Notes: generated by a model not told the origin, from the letters alone. 64,000 nucleotides of DNA from DATBSK01 sp964501785 (GCA_964501785.1 CAZCUD010000001.1:124001-188000), one strand, 5' to 3'; shown: positions 9,096 to 17,561, counted from the first letter of the stretch. Program-made: numbers and translations.

Positions 9096-10322
9096 TCAGA
9101 CGCGGTCGAGCTCGAGCATCTTGATGGCGTTGCCGCGCAGGATCTTGTAGGCGGTGTCCTCGTCGACTCCTTGGAGGATCTTCTCGCAGTACTCCTTGGA
9201 GTTCGGCCAGGTCGTGTCGGTGTGGGGGTAGTCGGTCTCGAAGCAGATCTGGTCTTCACCGACCTCGGCGAGCGAGTTCACGCCGTGTTGGTCCCACGTG
9301 AAGCAGCCGAAGACGCGCCCGTAGTAGTAGGTGGACGGCGGCTCGGGGCACAGGCGCTTGGCGTGGATCCACGCGTCGTGCTGCTCCCACACGGTGTCGG
9401 CCCGCTCGAGCGCGTAGGGGAGCCACCCGATCTGGCCCTCCGAGTACGCGATCTTGAGCTTCGGGAACTGCGCCATCTTGCCGCTGAACAGGTAGTCGCC
9501 CAACGACGCCATCGAGTTGTTGAACGCCACCATGCTCCCGACGCCCGGAGGGGCGTCGGCCGACGACGCCGGGTCGCTCGACGACGAGCCGACGTGCATG
9601 CACACGGTCGTACCGGTCTCCTCGGCCACCGCGAACATCGGGTCCCAGTAGCCGGTGTGGATGCTCGGCAGGTTCAGCCGGGTGGGGAGCTCGGAGAACG
9701 CGGTGGCCCGCACGCCACGCTCGGCGTTGCGCCGGATCTCCTCCACCGCGAGCTCGACGTCCCACAGCGGCATGATGCAGAGCGGGATGTTGACCCCGAT
9801 CGCCGGGTCGCACCACTCCTCGACCATCCAGTCGTTGTACGCACGAACGCACGCGAGCGCGAGCTCCTTGTCGTCGGCCTCGTAGAAGGTCTGGCCGCAG
9901 AAGCGGGGGAACGTCGGGAACGGCAACGATCCGTCGACCCAGTTGAGCTCGAAGTCCTTCTTGCGCTCGGCGGGGTCCCAGCATCCGGGACGCATGTCGT
10001 CGTAGGTCGTCGCGGTCATCGTCATGACCGTCTTGTCGAACTTCGAGACGTCACCGTCGGGCGTGGCGCTCTTGGGGATCGCGACGAACTTCTTCTGGAC
10101 GTAGATGACCTTGTCTTCGTAGATCCAGGCGTCGCCCCACTCGCCCTCGTCGTCCTCGGTCATCTCGTACTTGGCGCCCTTCTTGAGCCGGAACGCGCCC
10201 CACCGCTTGCGCTCGACGCGTGGCCCCTTCTCCCGGTGCTTCTCGGGGAGGTACGTCTGCCAGACGTGGGCCGGCTCGACGACGTGGTCGTCGACGCTGA
10301 TGATCTTCGGCAGCTCCGCCAC
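9096..10322 (-). CDS. Amidohydrolase-family metal-dependent hydrolase, paralogue 2
   Basis: A 408-residue close paralogue of the protein encoded at 6947-8179, sharing blocks such as LPKIISVDDHVVEPAHVW, TVCMHVGSSSSDP and CFETDYPHTDTTWPNSKEY end to end. The metal ligands inferred for paralogue 1 are conserved. Differences cluster in surface segments (LKKGAKYEMTEDDEGE) and in the region just after the first metal motif, so the two may differ in substrate. Start ATG 10322. An inverted repeat with core CTGAC-N6-GTCAG lies 46 bases upstream in the divergent intergenic region shared with the NTF2-like gene at 10514. Confidence 0.85.
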   Translation of the reverse strand: MAELPKIISVDDHVVEPAHVWQTYLPEKHREKGPRVERKRWGAFRLKKGAKYEMTEDDEGEWGDAWIYEDKVIYVQKKFVAIPKSATPDGDVSKFDKTVMTMTATTYDDMRPGCWDPAERKKDFELNWVDGSLPFPTFPRFCGQTFYEADDKELALACVRAYNDWMVEEWCDPAIGVNIPLCIMPLWDVELAVEEIRRNAERGVRATAFSELPTRLNLPSIHTGYWDPMFAVAEETGTTVCMHVGSSSSDPASSADAPPGVGSMVAFNNSMASLGDYLFSGKMAQFPKLKIAYSEGQIGWLPYALERADTVWEQHDAWIHAKRLCPEPPSTYYYGRVFGCFTWDQHGVNSLAEVGEDQICFETDYPHTDTTWPNSKEYCEKILQGVDEDTAYKILRGNAIKMLELDRV

Positions 10323-10367
10323 GGGCCTGTCTCCGTCCTGTTCCGGGCCTGCGAACCCGACGTCCGC

Positions 10368-10389
10368 ACCCTGACATGGACGTCAGGGT
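10368..10389. promoter_or_regulatory. Inverted repeat ACCCTGAC-N6-GTCAGGGT, candidate operator
   Basis: Perfect 8-bp arms around ATGGAC, placed between two divergent genes. Its core matches the site before amidohydrolase paralogue 1, so one regulator could control both amidohydrolases and perhaps the divergent NTF2-like gene. Confidence 0.6.
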
Positions 10390-10513
10390 CCATCGTACGC
10401 GCCGGGGCGCGGGGGCCGCCTGGGCCGAAGGTCCCGGATCGGACGATCACCGACCGTGGTAGACCTCGCGGCGGACGGGCCTCCGGCCCGCCACGACGAG
10501 CGGGGGCGACGAT

Positions 10514-10909
10514 ATGGGACACCCGAACGAAGAGCTGGTGCGCAAGGGGTACGAGGCGTTCTCGAACGGAGATCTCGAGGCTCTGGGAGGGATCTTCTCC
10601 GCAGACGTGGTCCACTCGGTCCCGGGCGACAACCTGATCTCGGGCGACCACAAGGGTCAGGACGAGGTCTTCGCGCTCTACGGCAAGCTCTTCGAGCTCT
10701 CCGACGGCACCATGAAGGTCGAGCTGCTGGACGTGAAGGCCGACGGCGACGACAAGGTGGTCGCCCGCCACCGCGGCACCGCGACCCGTGGTGACAAGAA
10801 GCTCGACGAGATCGCCACGATCGTGTTCACGATCGAGGACGGCAAGGCCGTCCGCCTCGACGAGTCCTTCGAGAACCAGGCCGCCGAAGACGCCTTCTGG
10901 TCCGACTGA
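10514..10909 (+). CDS. NTF2/SnoaL-like protein
   Basis: A 131-residue protein of the NTF2-like fold: VRKGYEAFSNGDLEALGGIFSADVV is the classic first helices with the substrate-pocket opening, followed by a four-stranded sheet ending KAVRLDESFENQAAED. Members are isomerases, cyclases or ligand-binding proteins; no catalytic dyad can be assigned with confidence here, although the HSVPG and His/Asp positions are typical. Start ATG 10514 follows GAGCGGGGGCGACG. It is divergent from amidohydrolase paralogue 2 with a 190-base shared region holding the CTGAC repeat. Confidence 0.8.
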   Translation: MGHPNEELVRKGYEAFSNGDLEALGGIFSADVVHSVPGDNLISGDHKGQDEVFALYGKLFELSDGTMKVELLDVKADGDDKVVARHRGTATRGDKKLDEIATIVFTIEDGKAVRLDESFENQAAEDAFWSD

Positions 10910-10917
10910 CCGTCTCT

Positions 10918-10958
10918 GGTTGCGTAGCCCACCTTCGTCACGAGGGTCGAGCCACGCA
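10918..10958. repeat. Dispersed palindrome family B, copy 1
   Basis: GGTTGCGTAGCCCACC, then GTCACGAG, then GGGTCGAGCCACGCAC. Lies between two convergent genes. With copy 2 at 11916 (one base different across about 42) it brackets the PI-PLC gene as a direct repeat. Confidence 0.8.
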
Positions 10959-10970
10959 CGTCAGAACGCG

Positions 10971-11966
10971 TCAGGGGAGCGTGACGGCGTAGGGCCCGAT
11001 CGTCGGATCGGGCACCGGGTAGTCGGTCACCACGATCTGCGCGCCGCTCGCCAACGCTGCCTCGGCACGAGTGCGGTCGTTCGCCCGCGCCTCCACACCG
11101 TTCGCGTCGGCGCGGGTCTTGACGAGGAAGTGCTGCCGAACGAGGTCGGCGAAGCGCTCGGGCTCGGGGACGTCGGCGGAGATCACCGCGGCCGACGGCT
11201 CGCTGCGGTGCGAGTCGACGAACATGGCCCGCCCCTCGAGCGACGGCGTCCCCTCCTTGTAGAGGTCGCGGATGGCCGGGTCGCCGATCAACGTGACCAG
11301 CACCTTGCCCCGCGCTCTGGCGAGGGTCGGCCAACCCTCGCCGCTGCGCACGGCCGCGCGCAGCGTCCGGTGGTCGCCCCGCACGTCGTCGGGCGTGATG
11401 AGCCGCTTCCCGAACGTGTCGCGCAGCAGGGCGTCGACGCGCTCGAGCCCCGCCGAGTCCCAGGCCGTGATGCCCTGCTCAGCAGCCGCCGCGTCGATCG
11501 CGGCCTGCGCGGCGGGGTTGTCGTTGGTGGGCAGCACCTTCGGCTCGAAGAACACGACGATCGGCTCGTGGTCGGGGTTGGCCCGCGACCACGAGCCGAT
11601 CGTCGCCAGGCACGATTCCAGCGTCGGGCAGGTCGACTCGGTGTCGACGATCAGCGAGTGGAACACGGGGAACGTCGGCGCGTTGAACGCATCGAGCTCG
11701 ACGCTGCGGACGCCTTGTTCCTCGAGCTGCACGTCGAGCGGCGCGTGCGCGTAGTCGGCCGGCTCGCCCGGCGTGACTTCGCGCGCCGGGCGCAGGTGGT
11801 AGCTGTTGTGGGTCCCGAGCAGCGCCACGTCGTCGAGCCGCTTCGGCCCCGACCCCGACCCGCCCCCCAACGCTGGCGCGGCCCACACCCCCACCGCGAC
11901 CACCGCCGCGATGGCTGCGTAGCTCACCTTCGTCACGAGGGTCGAGCCACGCACGTCGGGCGCCAT
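10971..11966 (-). CDS. Secreted Ca2+-dependent phosphoinositide phospholipase C-like protein
   Basis: A 331-residue exported protein of the PI-PLC-like phosphodiesterase barrel. A hydrophobic segment SYAAIAAVVAVGVWAAPALGG is a signal peptide or anchor. DVALLGTHNSYH carries the first catalytic His; VRSVELDAF gives the Glu/Asp calcium-site pair; FPVFHSL supplies the second His; and VVTDYPVPDP closes the barrel. The family cleaves phosphoinositides or related phosphodiesters. The ATG at 11966 gives MAPDVRGSTLVTKV before the hydrophobic segment; those residues come from a family B repeat, so the working start could be one of two GTG codons inside the repeat. Ends 12 bases from repeat copy 1. Confidence 0.8.
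   Translation of the reverse strand: MAPDVRGSTLVTKVSYAAIAAVVAVGVWAAPALGGGSGSGPKRLDDVALLGTHNSYHLRPAREVTPGEPADYAHAPLDVQLEEQGVRSVELDAFNAPTFPVFHSLIVDTESTCPTLESCLATIGSWSRANPDHEPIVVFFEPKVLPTNDNPAAQAAIDAAAAEQGITAWDSAGLERVDALLRDTFGKRLITPDDVRGDHRTLRAAVRSGEGWPTLARARGKVLVTLIGDPAIRDLYKEGTPSLEGRAMFVDSHRSEPSAAVISADVPEPERFADLVRQHFLVKTRADANGVEARANDRTRAEAALASGAQIVVTDYPVPDPTIGPYAVTLP
11916..11955. repeat. Dispersed palindrome family B, copy 2, inside a gene start
   Basis: TGCGTAGCTCACC, then TTCGTCACGA, then GGGTCGAGCCACGCAC. It overlaps the first codons of the PI-PLC gene and encodes the peptide DVRGSTLVTKVSYA on the minus strand. Confidence 0.8.
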
Positions 11967-11985
11967 GCGGCGCCGACGGTAGCGG

Positions 11986-12741
11986 TCACCCACGGCGGGC
12001 GTCGACGTACAGCCGGTTGACGTACGTCGCGTACGGCTGCGGCATGGGCGTGAGCACGCGTGACACGAACTCGTCGTGCAGGTCACCGGGCAGCTCGTCG
12101 AGGTAGATGCTCAGCGAGAGCATGCGGAAGTACTCGACCGGTACGTCGTCGAGCACGTTCGGGACGATCTCGCAGTGCACGTCCTCGAACCCGGCGGCCG
12201 CGAGCCGGGCCGCGGTCTCCGCCGCGCTCGGCCACACGATCGGCAGCACCCAACCGTCGAAGTGCGGCGCGAACGGCTCCTCGCCCGCGATCTCGTCGGC
12301 CCGGCGATAGAGCGCCTCGTGCGAGCCCTCGCCGCCGTACCAGGCGAGCAGCCGCCCGCCCGGGCGGAGCGCGTCGTGCAGCCGGCGGAACGCCAGATCC
12401 TGGTCGAGGACCCAGTGCAGCACCGCGCCGCTGAACGCGGCGTCGACGGGCTCGTCGACCACCAGCTCGGTGAGGTCGCTCTGGACGACCTCGACCCGGC
12501 CGGCCACGTCGGCGAGGTTCGCCCGGGCCTCGGCGAGCATCTCGGGCGACACGTCGACGGCGATCACCCGGCCGCGGGGCAGGCGCTCGACGAGGTGGCG
12601 GGTGACCCGCCCCGTCCCGCACCCGGCGTCCAGCACCGTCTCGTTGCCCACGAGGGCGAGCCGGTCGATCAGCGCGAGTCCCTCCCGCTCCTGCCAGTCG
12701 GAGAGCCGGTGGTACGCGGGCGCATCCCACGTGCGGGCCAC
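11986..12741 (-). CDS. SAM-dependent class I methyltransferase
   Basis: A 251-residue cytoplasmic methyltransferase. VLDAGCGTGRVTRHL is motif I that binds S-adenosylmethionine, VIAVDVSPEMLAEA gives the acidic end of strand 2, VVQSDLTEL the next acidic turn and AAFSGAVLHWVLD post-motif II. The layout matches trans-aconitate methyltransferase-like enzymes acting on small acids; the true substrate is unknown. The ATG at 12741 gives MARTWDAPAYHRLSDWQE, a common start in this family. Just upstream, on the other strand, is the leader of the glycine-rich protein. The end is 20 bases upstream of the PI-PLC start, so the two may be cotranscribed. Confidence 0.85.
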   Translation of the reverse strand: MARTWDAPAYHRLSDWQEREGLALIDRLALVGNETVLDAGCGTGRVTRHLVERLPRGRVIAVDVSPEMLAEARANLADVAGRVEVVQSDLTELVVDEPVDAAFSGAVLHWVLDQDLAFRRLHDALRPGGRLLAWYGGEGSHEALYRRADEIAGEEPFAPHFDGWVLPIVWPSAAETAARLAAAGFEDVHCEIVPNVLDDVPVEYFRMLSLSIYLDELPGDLHDEFVSRVLTPMPQPYATYVNRLYVDARRG

Positions 12742-12778
12742 GCCGCCAGCCTACGAACGCGAGCCCGCGAGCGCCCCG

Positions 12779-12787
12779 TGCTAGAAA
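12779..12787 (+). promoter_or_regulatory. Leader element TGCTAGAAA (candidate extended -10)
   Basis: TGCTAGAAA 34 bases before the ATG of the glycine-rich protein, followed by CTCGTCTTCGGGCG and GAGGAG. Same element and near-same distance as before propeller paralogues 2 and 3. Confidence 0.5.
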
Positions 12788-12821
12788 CTCGTCTTCGGGC
12801 GACGACGAGGAGCGCAGTCGG

Positions 12822-14018
12822 ATGCGTGGGCGGAGACGAATCGGGGCAGCAGTCGCGCTCGGCGCCGCCGTGGGCGCGCTCGCGCTGGCCGTTCCGGCGA
12901 GCGCCGCGCCGGTCGTCACCGAGTACCCGTTCACGGGCTCGACCGACACGTTCGACGTGCCCGCCGACATCTGCTTCGTGTCCGTGATCGTCGCCGCAGG
13001 CAGCGGGGGCGCTTCGAGCGGCGCGACGACTCCCGCGCAAGGGGGCAACGGCGCCGTGGTCCGGGCGCGCGTCCCGGTCGATCCCGGCACCACGCTCACG
13101 GTGCTCGTGGGAGGTGGTGGTGCCGACGGCACCGGCTCTGGCGGATCCGCCTTCGGTGGTGACGGCGGCTTCGGCGGCGGTGGAGGGGGCGCGTCGTCCG
13201 GTGACCCCGACGACGGGGGCTCCGGCGGTGGTGGCGGCGCGTCGACCATCTCGGTGGGCGGCGCACCGCTCGTGGTCGCCGGCGGGGGCGGCGGCGGCAG
13301 CGGCAACGCGGCCGGCGCGGGCGGCGACGGTGGTGCGCCCGGTGAAGACGGCGGCGACGGCGGCGGTGAGGTCCCCGGTTCGGGAGGCAGCGCGGGCGGC
13401 AGTGGCGGCACGGCTGGCAGTGGCGGCAACGGCGCCGGTGGCGGTGGCGGCGTGAACGGTGGCGGCGCGGCGACCGGGATCGGCGGTGCCGGTGGATCGG
13501 GTGACGGCTCGGCCGGCGGTGGCGGTGGCGGCGCGGGTGGCGCCGGCGGCAACGCGGGAGGCGCCGGGGGCGCGGGTGGTGCCGGGAGCGGAGCACCCGG
13601 AACGGTCGACACCGGCGTCGGGTCCCAGGCCGGTGACGGCGGCGCAGGTCAGGCACCCGGCGGTGACGGCGGCGATGCCGCTGACGACAACAACGGCCCG
13701 GGTGCCGGCGGCGCTGGCGGTGTCGGCTTCGGCGGCGGTGGCGGCAGCTCGTCCGGCGGCGGCGGCGGTGGTGGCGGCTACGGCGCGGGCGGCGGTGGCG
13801 GCGACCCGGCGACCGACGGTGGCGGTGGCGGCGGCGGTGGCGGTTCCTCGTTCGTCGCCGCGGGCTCGACGGATGTCTCCTCGACCCTCAACCCGGATGC
13901 CGACGGCGGCATCCAGATCACCTACGACCCCGACTTCGACGGCTGCGAGGGTCCGACCCCTCCACCTGGCCCGGAGCCGGCGCCGGTCGTGATCGTCACC
14001 CCACGCTTCACGGGCTGA
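12822..14018 (+). CDS. Secreted glycine-rich protein with C-terminal FTG tag, paralogue 1
   Basis: A 398-residue exported protein. Signal peptide about 1-30 (MRGRRRIGAAV core, cut after PASA). The mature start APVVTEYPFTGSTDTFDVP followed by a hydrophobic strand resembles the small beta domain that heads many glycine-rich surface proteins, with one Cys (DICFVS). Residues from about 55 to 345 are almost all Gly with Ala, Ser, Asp and Thr in GGxGG-like runs. SSFVAAGSTDVSSTLNPDADGGIQITYDPD then closes the body in a form seen in both paralogues. A Cys (DGCEG), a Pro-rich linker and PVVIVTPRFTG end the protein. Probably an extracellular structural or adhesive protein; no enzyme signature. Confidence 0.82.
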   Translation: MRGRRRIGAAVALGAAVGALALAVPASAAPVVTEYPFTGSTDTFDVPADICFVSVIVAAGSGGASSGATTPAQGGNGAVVRARVPVDPGTTLTVLVGGGGADGTGSGGSAFGGDGGFGGGGGGASSGDPDDGGSGGGGGASTISVGGAPLVVAGGGGGGSGNAAGAGGDGGAPGEDGGDGGGEVPGSGGSAGGSGGTAGSGGNGAGGGGGVNGGGAATGIGGAGGSGDGSAGGGGGGAGGAGGNAGGAGGAGGAGSGAPGTVDTGVGSQAGDGGAGQAPGGDGGDAADDNNGPGAGGAGGVGFGGGGGSSSGGGGGGGGYGAGGGGGDPATDGGGGGGGGGSSFVAAGSTDVSSTLNPDADGGIQITYDPDFDGCEGPTPPPGPEPAPVVIVTPRFTG

Positions 14019-14031
14019 CCTACAGCGTTCG

Positions 14032-15177
14032 ATGCGCTTCGCCATCGCCGCCTTCGCCACGATCGTCGGCGGCGCGGTGGCGGTCGGGCTCGGCGGCGTG
14101 GCGAGTGCCGCACCGGTCGTGACGGAGTACCCGTTCACGGGCGCGACCGACACGTTCGAGGTCCCCACTGGCATCTGCTCGGTGACCGTCGTCGCCGCCG
14201 CGGGACGCGGCGGCAGGTCGGGCGCGAGCTCCACCCAGGCCACCGGGGGTGCCGGTGCACGCGTGACCGCGCGCCTCCCCGTCGTTCCCGGTGACGTGCT
14301 CACGGTGCTCGTCGGTGGCGCGGGCGGTGACGGCGTCGGTGACACCGACGGTGGTGACGGTGGCTTCGGGGGCGGCGGTGGCGGCGGACTGAGCATCGGC
14401 TCCGACGGTGGCGGTGGCGGTGGTGGCGGCGCGTCCGCGCTGACGGACGAGTCGGATGCCGCCCTGGTGGTCGCGGGCGGTGGCGGGGGTGGCGCGTCGA
14501 TCGCCGGGACGGGCGGCGACGGCGGCGCACCGGGCGCCGACGCGGCCGACGGCACGGGTGACGCCGCGGGAGGCGGGGGGCGCGCCGACGGCGACGGTGG
14601 CGACGGTGGCGACGACTCCGACCGCGACGGTGGCGGTGGTGGCGGCGTGGGCACCGGTGGCATCGGCCCCGACATCGCCGGTGACGGAGGTGGCGGCGCA
14701 GCCGGCGTCGGCGGAGGTGGCGGCACCGCGCGTGCGCTCGAGGTCCCGGGCACCGACGGCGGCGACGGTGGCACCGGGACGGGTGCGGGCGGTGTCGTCC
14801 TCGGCACCGGCACGGCTGGTGACGGAGGTGAGGGCAGCCCACCCGGCGGCGACGGCGGCGACAGCAGCATCGACCCGGCAGGTGCCGGTGGCGGCGGTGG
14901 CGTCGGGTTCGCCGGCGGTGGTGGCGGCACCGGTGGCGGCGGTGGCGCAGGTGGCGGCGGGTACGGGGCCGGTGGCGGTGGTTCGACCGGAGACGGCGGC
15001 GGCGGGGGGTCGTCGTTCGTCGCGGCGAGCGCGACCGAGGTGTCCTCCGACGCCAATCCCGACGACGACGGCCAGATCGTGATCACCTACGACCCCGACG
15101 TCGACGGATGCCCGCTGCCGCCGCCGGGTCCGACACCGGCGCCGGTCGTGATCGTCACCCCACGCTTCACCGGCTGA
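14032..15177 (+). CDS. Secreted glycine-rich protein with C-terminal FTG tag, paralogue 2
   Basis: A 381-residue paralogue of the preceding protein, starting 13 bases after its stop with no leader element of its own, so the two are one transcript and may be translationally coupled. Signal peptide about 1-24 (MRFAIAAFATIVGG core, cut near ASA). The same head APVVTEYPFTGATDTFEVP, the same long Gly-rich body and the same closing SSFVAASATEVSSDANPDDD segment occur. DGCPLPPPGP then PAPVVIVTPRFTG forms the Cys, Pro-rich linker and tag. The Gly-rich parts differ in length and order of repeats, while head and tail are conserved, which suggests selection on the ends. A family C palindrome follows. Confidence 0.82.
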   Translation: MRFAIAAFATIVGGAVAVGLGGVASAAPVVTEYPFTGATDTFEVPTGICSVTVVAAAGRGGRSGASSTQATGGAGARVTARLPVVPGDVLTVLVGGAGGDGVGDTDGGDGGFGGGGGGGLSIGSDGGGGGGGGASALTDESDAALVVAGGGGGGASIAGTGGDGGAPGADAADGTGDAAGGGGRADGDGGDGGDDSDRDGGGGGGVGTGGIGPDIAGDGGGGAAGVGGGGGTARALEVPGTDGGDGGTGTGAGGVVLGTGTAGDGGEGSPPGGDGGDSSIDPAGAGGGGGVGFAGGGGGTGGGGGAGGGGYGAGGGGSTGDGGGGGSSFVAASATEVSSDANPDDDGQIVITYDPDVDGCPLPPPGPTPAPVVIVTPRFTG

Positions 15178-15208
15178 CGCGTCACCGACGGGTGCTCCCA
15201 GACCCCGG

Positions 15209-15256
15209 CGCGTCGGAAGACTCACCGACCACCAGTGTCGCTGAGTCTTCCAACGC
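15209..15256. repeat. Dispersed palindrome family C, copy 2
   Basis: Arms GCGTCGGAAGACTCA and TGAGTCTTCCAACGC in the gap between the glycine-rich operon and the next + gene. A strong hairpin in RNA, plausible as a terminator for the glycine-rich operon. Confidence 0.78.
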
Positions 15257-15286
15257 CGCAGGGGTGGTGGCGGTAGGTTCGCGGCG

Positions 15287-15490
15287 ATGGCGGAGGTGCG
15301 CGTCGACGTCTCGCCCGCAGCGAAGAGCGGGTCGTTGCCCAAGCGGACGGTGCGCTGGTTCGACCGCGCGGTGCTCGGCGCCGTGATGGGCGTCGCGGCC
15401 TGGGTGCTCGAGCGGGCGGTGCTCCGGGGCTCGCGCCGCAGCGAGGACGATCGCGAAGCCGCCCTCGACGCGAAGGTCGCGCCCGACTGA
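15287..15490 (+). CDS. Small protein of unknown function
   Basis: A 67-residue protein, MAEVRVDVSPAAKSGS then RWFDRAVLGAVMGVAAWVLERAVLRGSRR and a charged acidic/basic end. One short hydrophobic or amphipathic helix (LGAVMGVAAWVLERAVL) could sit at the membrane. The ATG is 30 bases after the family C repeat; a GGTAGG at 15272 could be a weak ribosome site. It converges on the stress-protein/AarF-kinase gene with a 10-base gap. I do not recognise a family; the call as a gene rests on position and codon pattern. Confidence 0.5.
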   Translation: MAEVRVDVSPAAKSGSLPKRTVRWFDRAVLGAVMGVAAWVLERAVLRGSRRSEDDREAALDAKVAPD

Positions 15491-15500
15491 CGCGCGTCGG

Positions 15501-17561
15501 CTAGCGGTGGCGGCGCAGGGCGTCGCCGAGCAGGCCGAACGTGAGGATGCCGGCGATCGTGCCGAGGGTGATCGGCACCCAGTCGCCGACCTGGGTCGAA
15601 TCAGCGGTGATGGCGGTCGCGACGAACGCGCCGGCGGCCGCGAGCGCGAACGACAGGCGGCGGCTCGCCCGGCGCACGGTCACCTCGACGCCGTCGAAGC
15701 CCTTGAACTCGACCTGGAGGTTGGGTCCGGGACGCGCTCCCACGAGCCGTTCGAGCGCCTCGAGCAGCTTGCCGATGCGGGCACGGAACTTCTGCGCCTC
15801 GTAGAGCATCTCCTGGGGGCGCGCGACCACCCGCATCTTGTCGAAGGTCGTGCGCGCCAGGTAGCGCCCCGCGACCGCGAACACGTCGACCTCGGGGTCG
15901 AGCTCGGCGGTCGCGTGCTGGATCTGCGCGAGCGCCTTGCCGGTGAGGATCATCGTGGCGGGCAGCGGCACGTCGTAGCGGATCGCGACCGTCGTGACGT
16001 CCTGGAGCATCGGACCCAGCTGGAGCTCCTTCAGCGGGAGGTGCCGGTAGCGGCTCAGCAGCGCGCCCACCTCCACCTGGAGCCCCTCGATGTCGACGTC
16101 ACGCGCCGTCGTCCCCGAAAGCGACAGCACCGTCTCGGTGAGGAACGCCTCGTCCTCCTGCCAGAACGCGAGCAGCAGCAGCACCAGGCCCTCGCGCAGG
16201 TCGGGCCCGATCTCGCCGACCATGCCGAAGTCGAGGAAGTACACCTTGCCGTCCCACCACTTCATGTTCCCCGGGTGGGGGTCGGCGTGGAAGAAGCCCT
16301 CGGTGAGGATCTGCCGGTAGTACGACTCGATCAGCTCGCGCGCGGCCTCGGTGCGCTCCTCGCCGAGCGGTGCGCTCCCGAGCGGGCCGCCCTGGATCTC
16401 CTGCATGACGAGCAGGCGATCGGTGGAGAAGTCCTGGTACACCTCGGGCACACCGAGGCGCGGGTACGGCGCGAGGATGTCGCGCATCCGCTCGATGCTC
16501 TGCGCCTCTCGTCGGAAGTCGAGCTCGTGCTGGAGCGACTCCGACAGGTGCTGCACGACCGCAGCCGGATCGACGACCTGACGCAGCCCCGGGCGATCGG
16601 CCGTCTTGCGGGCGAACACGCCCAGCAGCCCGAGATCGCGCGTGATCTCCTCACGTGCCCCCGGCCGCTGCACCTTCACGACGACGCGCTCGCCGGTCGA
16701 GAGCGTGGCGCGGTGGACCTGCGCGATCGATCCGGTCGCGAGCGGCTCGGGCTCGATGCTCTCGAACACGTCGTCCCAGGGGACGCGCAGCTCCTGCTCC
16801 ATCACCTCGACGACCTGCGCCTCGGTGAGGGGCGGCACTTGTTCGCGCAGCGCGGCGAGCTCGTCGATGTACTCGGGCGGCACGAGGTCGGGGCGCGTCG
16901 AGAGCACCTGACCGAGCTTGCAGAACGTGGGGCCGAGCTCCTCGAAGGCCTGGCGCAGCCGCTTCGCGGTCTCGCGATCGGCCTCGGGGCCGCCCTCGCC
17001 CTTGCGGCGCGCGAACAGCTCCTGCACGCCGTGCTTCGTGATGACCGACGCGATCTTCGCCGCGCGCCCGGTGAGGAGGATCTCCTCCTCGACGACGGGC
17101 ACGACCTTCTCGACGACCGTCGACTGCTTGCCGTCGAGGCTCGAGGTGTTGACCGTGATGACCGTGCAGTGCGCGGTGTGGGTGATGCGGTTGGGAACGT
17201 TGGCGAGCAGGAACTTCTTGTTGCCGCTCATGCCCGCGTTGCCGACGACGATCACGTCGGCCTTCTCGTCGTACGCGACCTGGACGATGGCGTCGGCGGG
17301 CTCCTCGGCGACGACCACCTTCGCCCGGCCGCTCGGGCCCGCGAGCTCGTCGGCGAGCCGGCCGAGCTCGGCCCGGGTGGCGCTGAGCAGGTGGTCGTCG
17401 ACCCGATCGAGGTCGTCGGTGAGCACGTCGTCGGCCGGGTCGGGGAGGACCACCTGGACGAGGATCAGCTCGGCGGCGAAGCGCCCGGCGAGGTCGGCGG
17501 CCCATTGGACGGCTCGCTCCGAGGTCTCCGAACGATCCGTGGCGACGAGGACCCGCTGCAT
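15501..17561 (-). CDS. Universal stress protein domain fused to AarF/UbiB (ABC1) kinase-like domain
   Basis: A 686-residue two-part protein. Residues 1-145 are a universal stress protein domain: MQRVLVATDRSETSERAVQW start, then VIVVGNAGMSGNKKFLLANVPN, the ATP-binding G-x2-G-x9-G(S/N)-like loop, and HTAHCTVITVN. From about 185 comes an ABC1/AarF/UbiB protein-kinase-like domain with KLGQVLSTRPDLVP (the family's KxGQ motif), ATGSIAQVHRA (Ala/Gly-rich loop), VVVKVQRPG, FFHADPHPGNM and FLDFGMVGE (catalytic and metal-binding loops). Two hydrophobic segments end the protein (about 635-680) as in UbiB relatives. UbiB-type proteins act as ATPases in isoprenoid quinone or lipid handling at the membrane. 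Upstream in-frame sequence to 18026 is out of family, so the ATG at 17561 is used. Confidence 0.88.
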   Translation of the reverse strand: MQRVLVATDRSETSERAVQWAADLAGRFAAELILVQVVLPDPADDVLTDDLDRVDDHLLSATRAELGRLADELAGPSGRAKVVVAEEPADAIVQVAYDEKADVIVVGNAGMSGNKKFLLANVPNRITHTAHCTVITVNTSSLDGKQSTVVEKVVPVVEEEILLTGRAAKIASVITKHGVQELFARRKGEGGPEADRETAKRLRQAFEELGPTFCKLGQVLSTRPDLVPPEYIDELAALREQVPPLTEAQVVEVMEQELRVPWDDVFESIEPEPLATGSIAQVHRATLSTGERVVVKVQRPGAREEITRDLGLLGVFARKTADRPGLRQVVDPAAVVQHLSESLQHELDFRREAQSIERMRDILAPYPRLGVPEVYQDFSTDRLLVMQEIQGGPLGSAPLGEERTEAARELIESYYRQILTEGFFHADPHPGNMKWWDGKVYFLDFGMVGEIGPDLREGLVLLLLAFWQEDEAFLTETVLSLSGTTARDVDIEGLQVEVGALLSRYRHLPLKELQLGPMLQDVTTVAIRYDVPLPATMILTGKALAQIQHATAELDPEVDVFAVAGRYLARTTFDKMRVVARPQEMLYEAQKFRARIGKLLEALERLVGARPGPNLQVEFKGFDGVEVTVRRASRRLSFALAAAGAFVATAITADSTQVGDWVPITLGTIAGILTFGLLGDALRRHR

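Noticed and set aside
12669..15086. Very long Pro-rich open frames on the minus strand across the glycine-rich genes
   Set aside because: They are the antisense of GGC/GGT glycine codons (giving Pro, Ala and Arg runs) and have no signal peptide, domain or ribosome site of their own.
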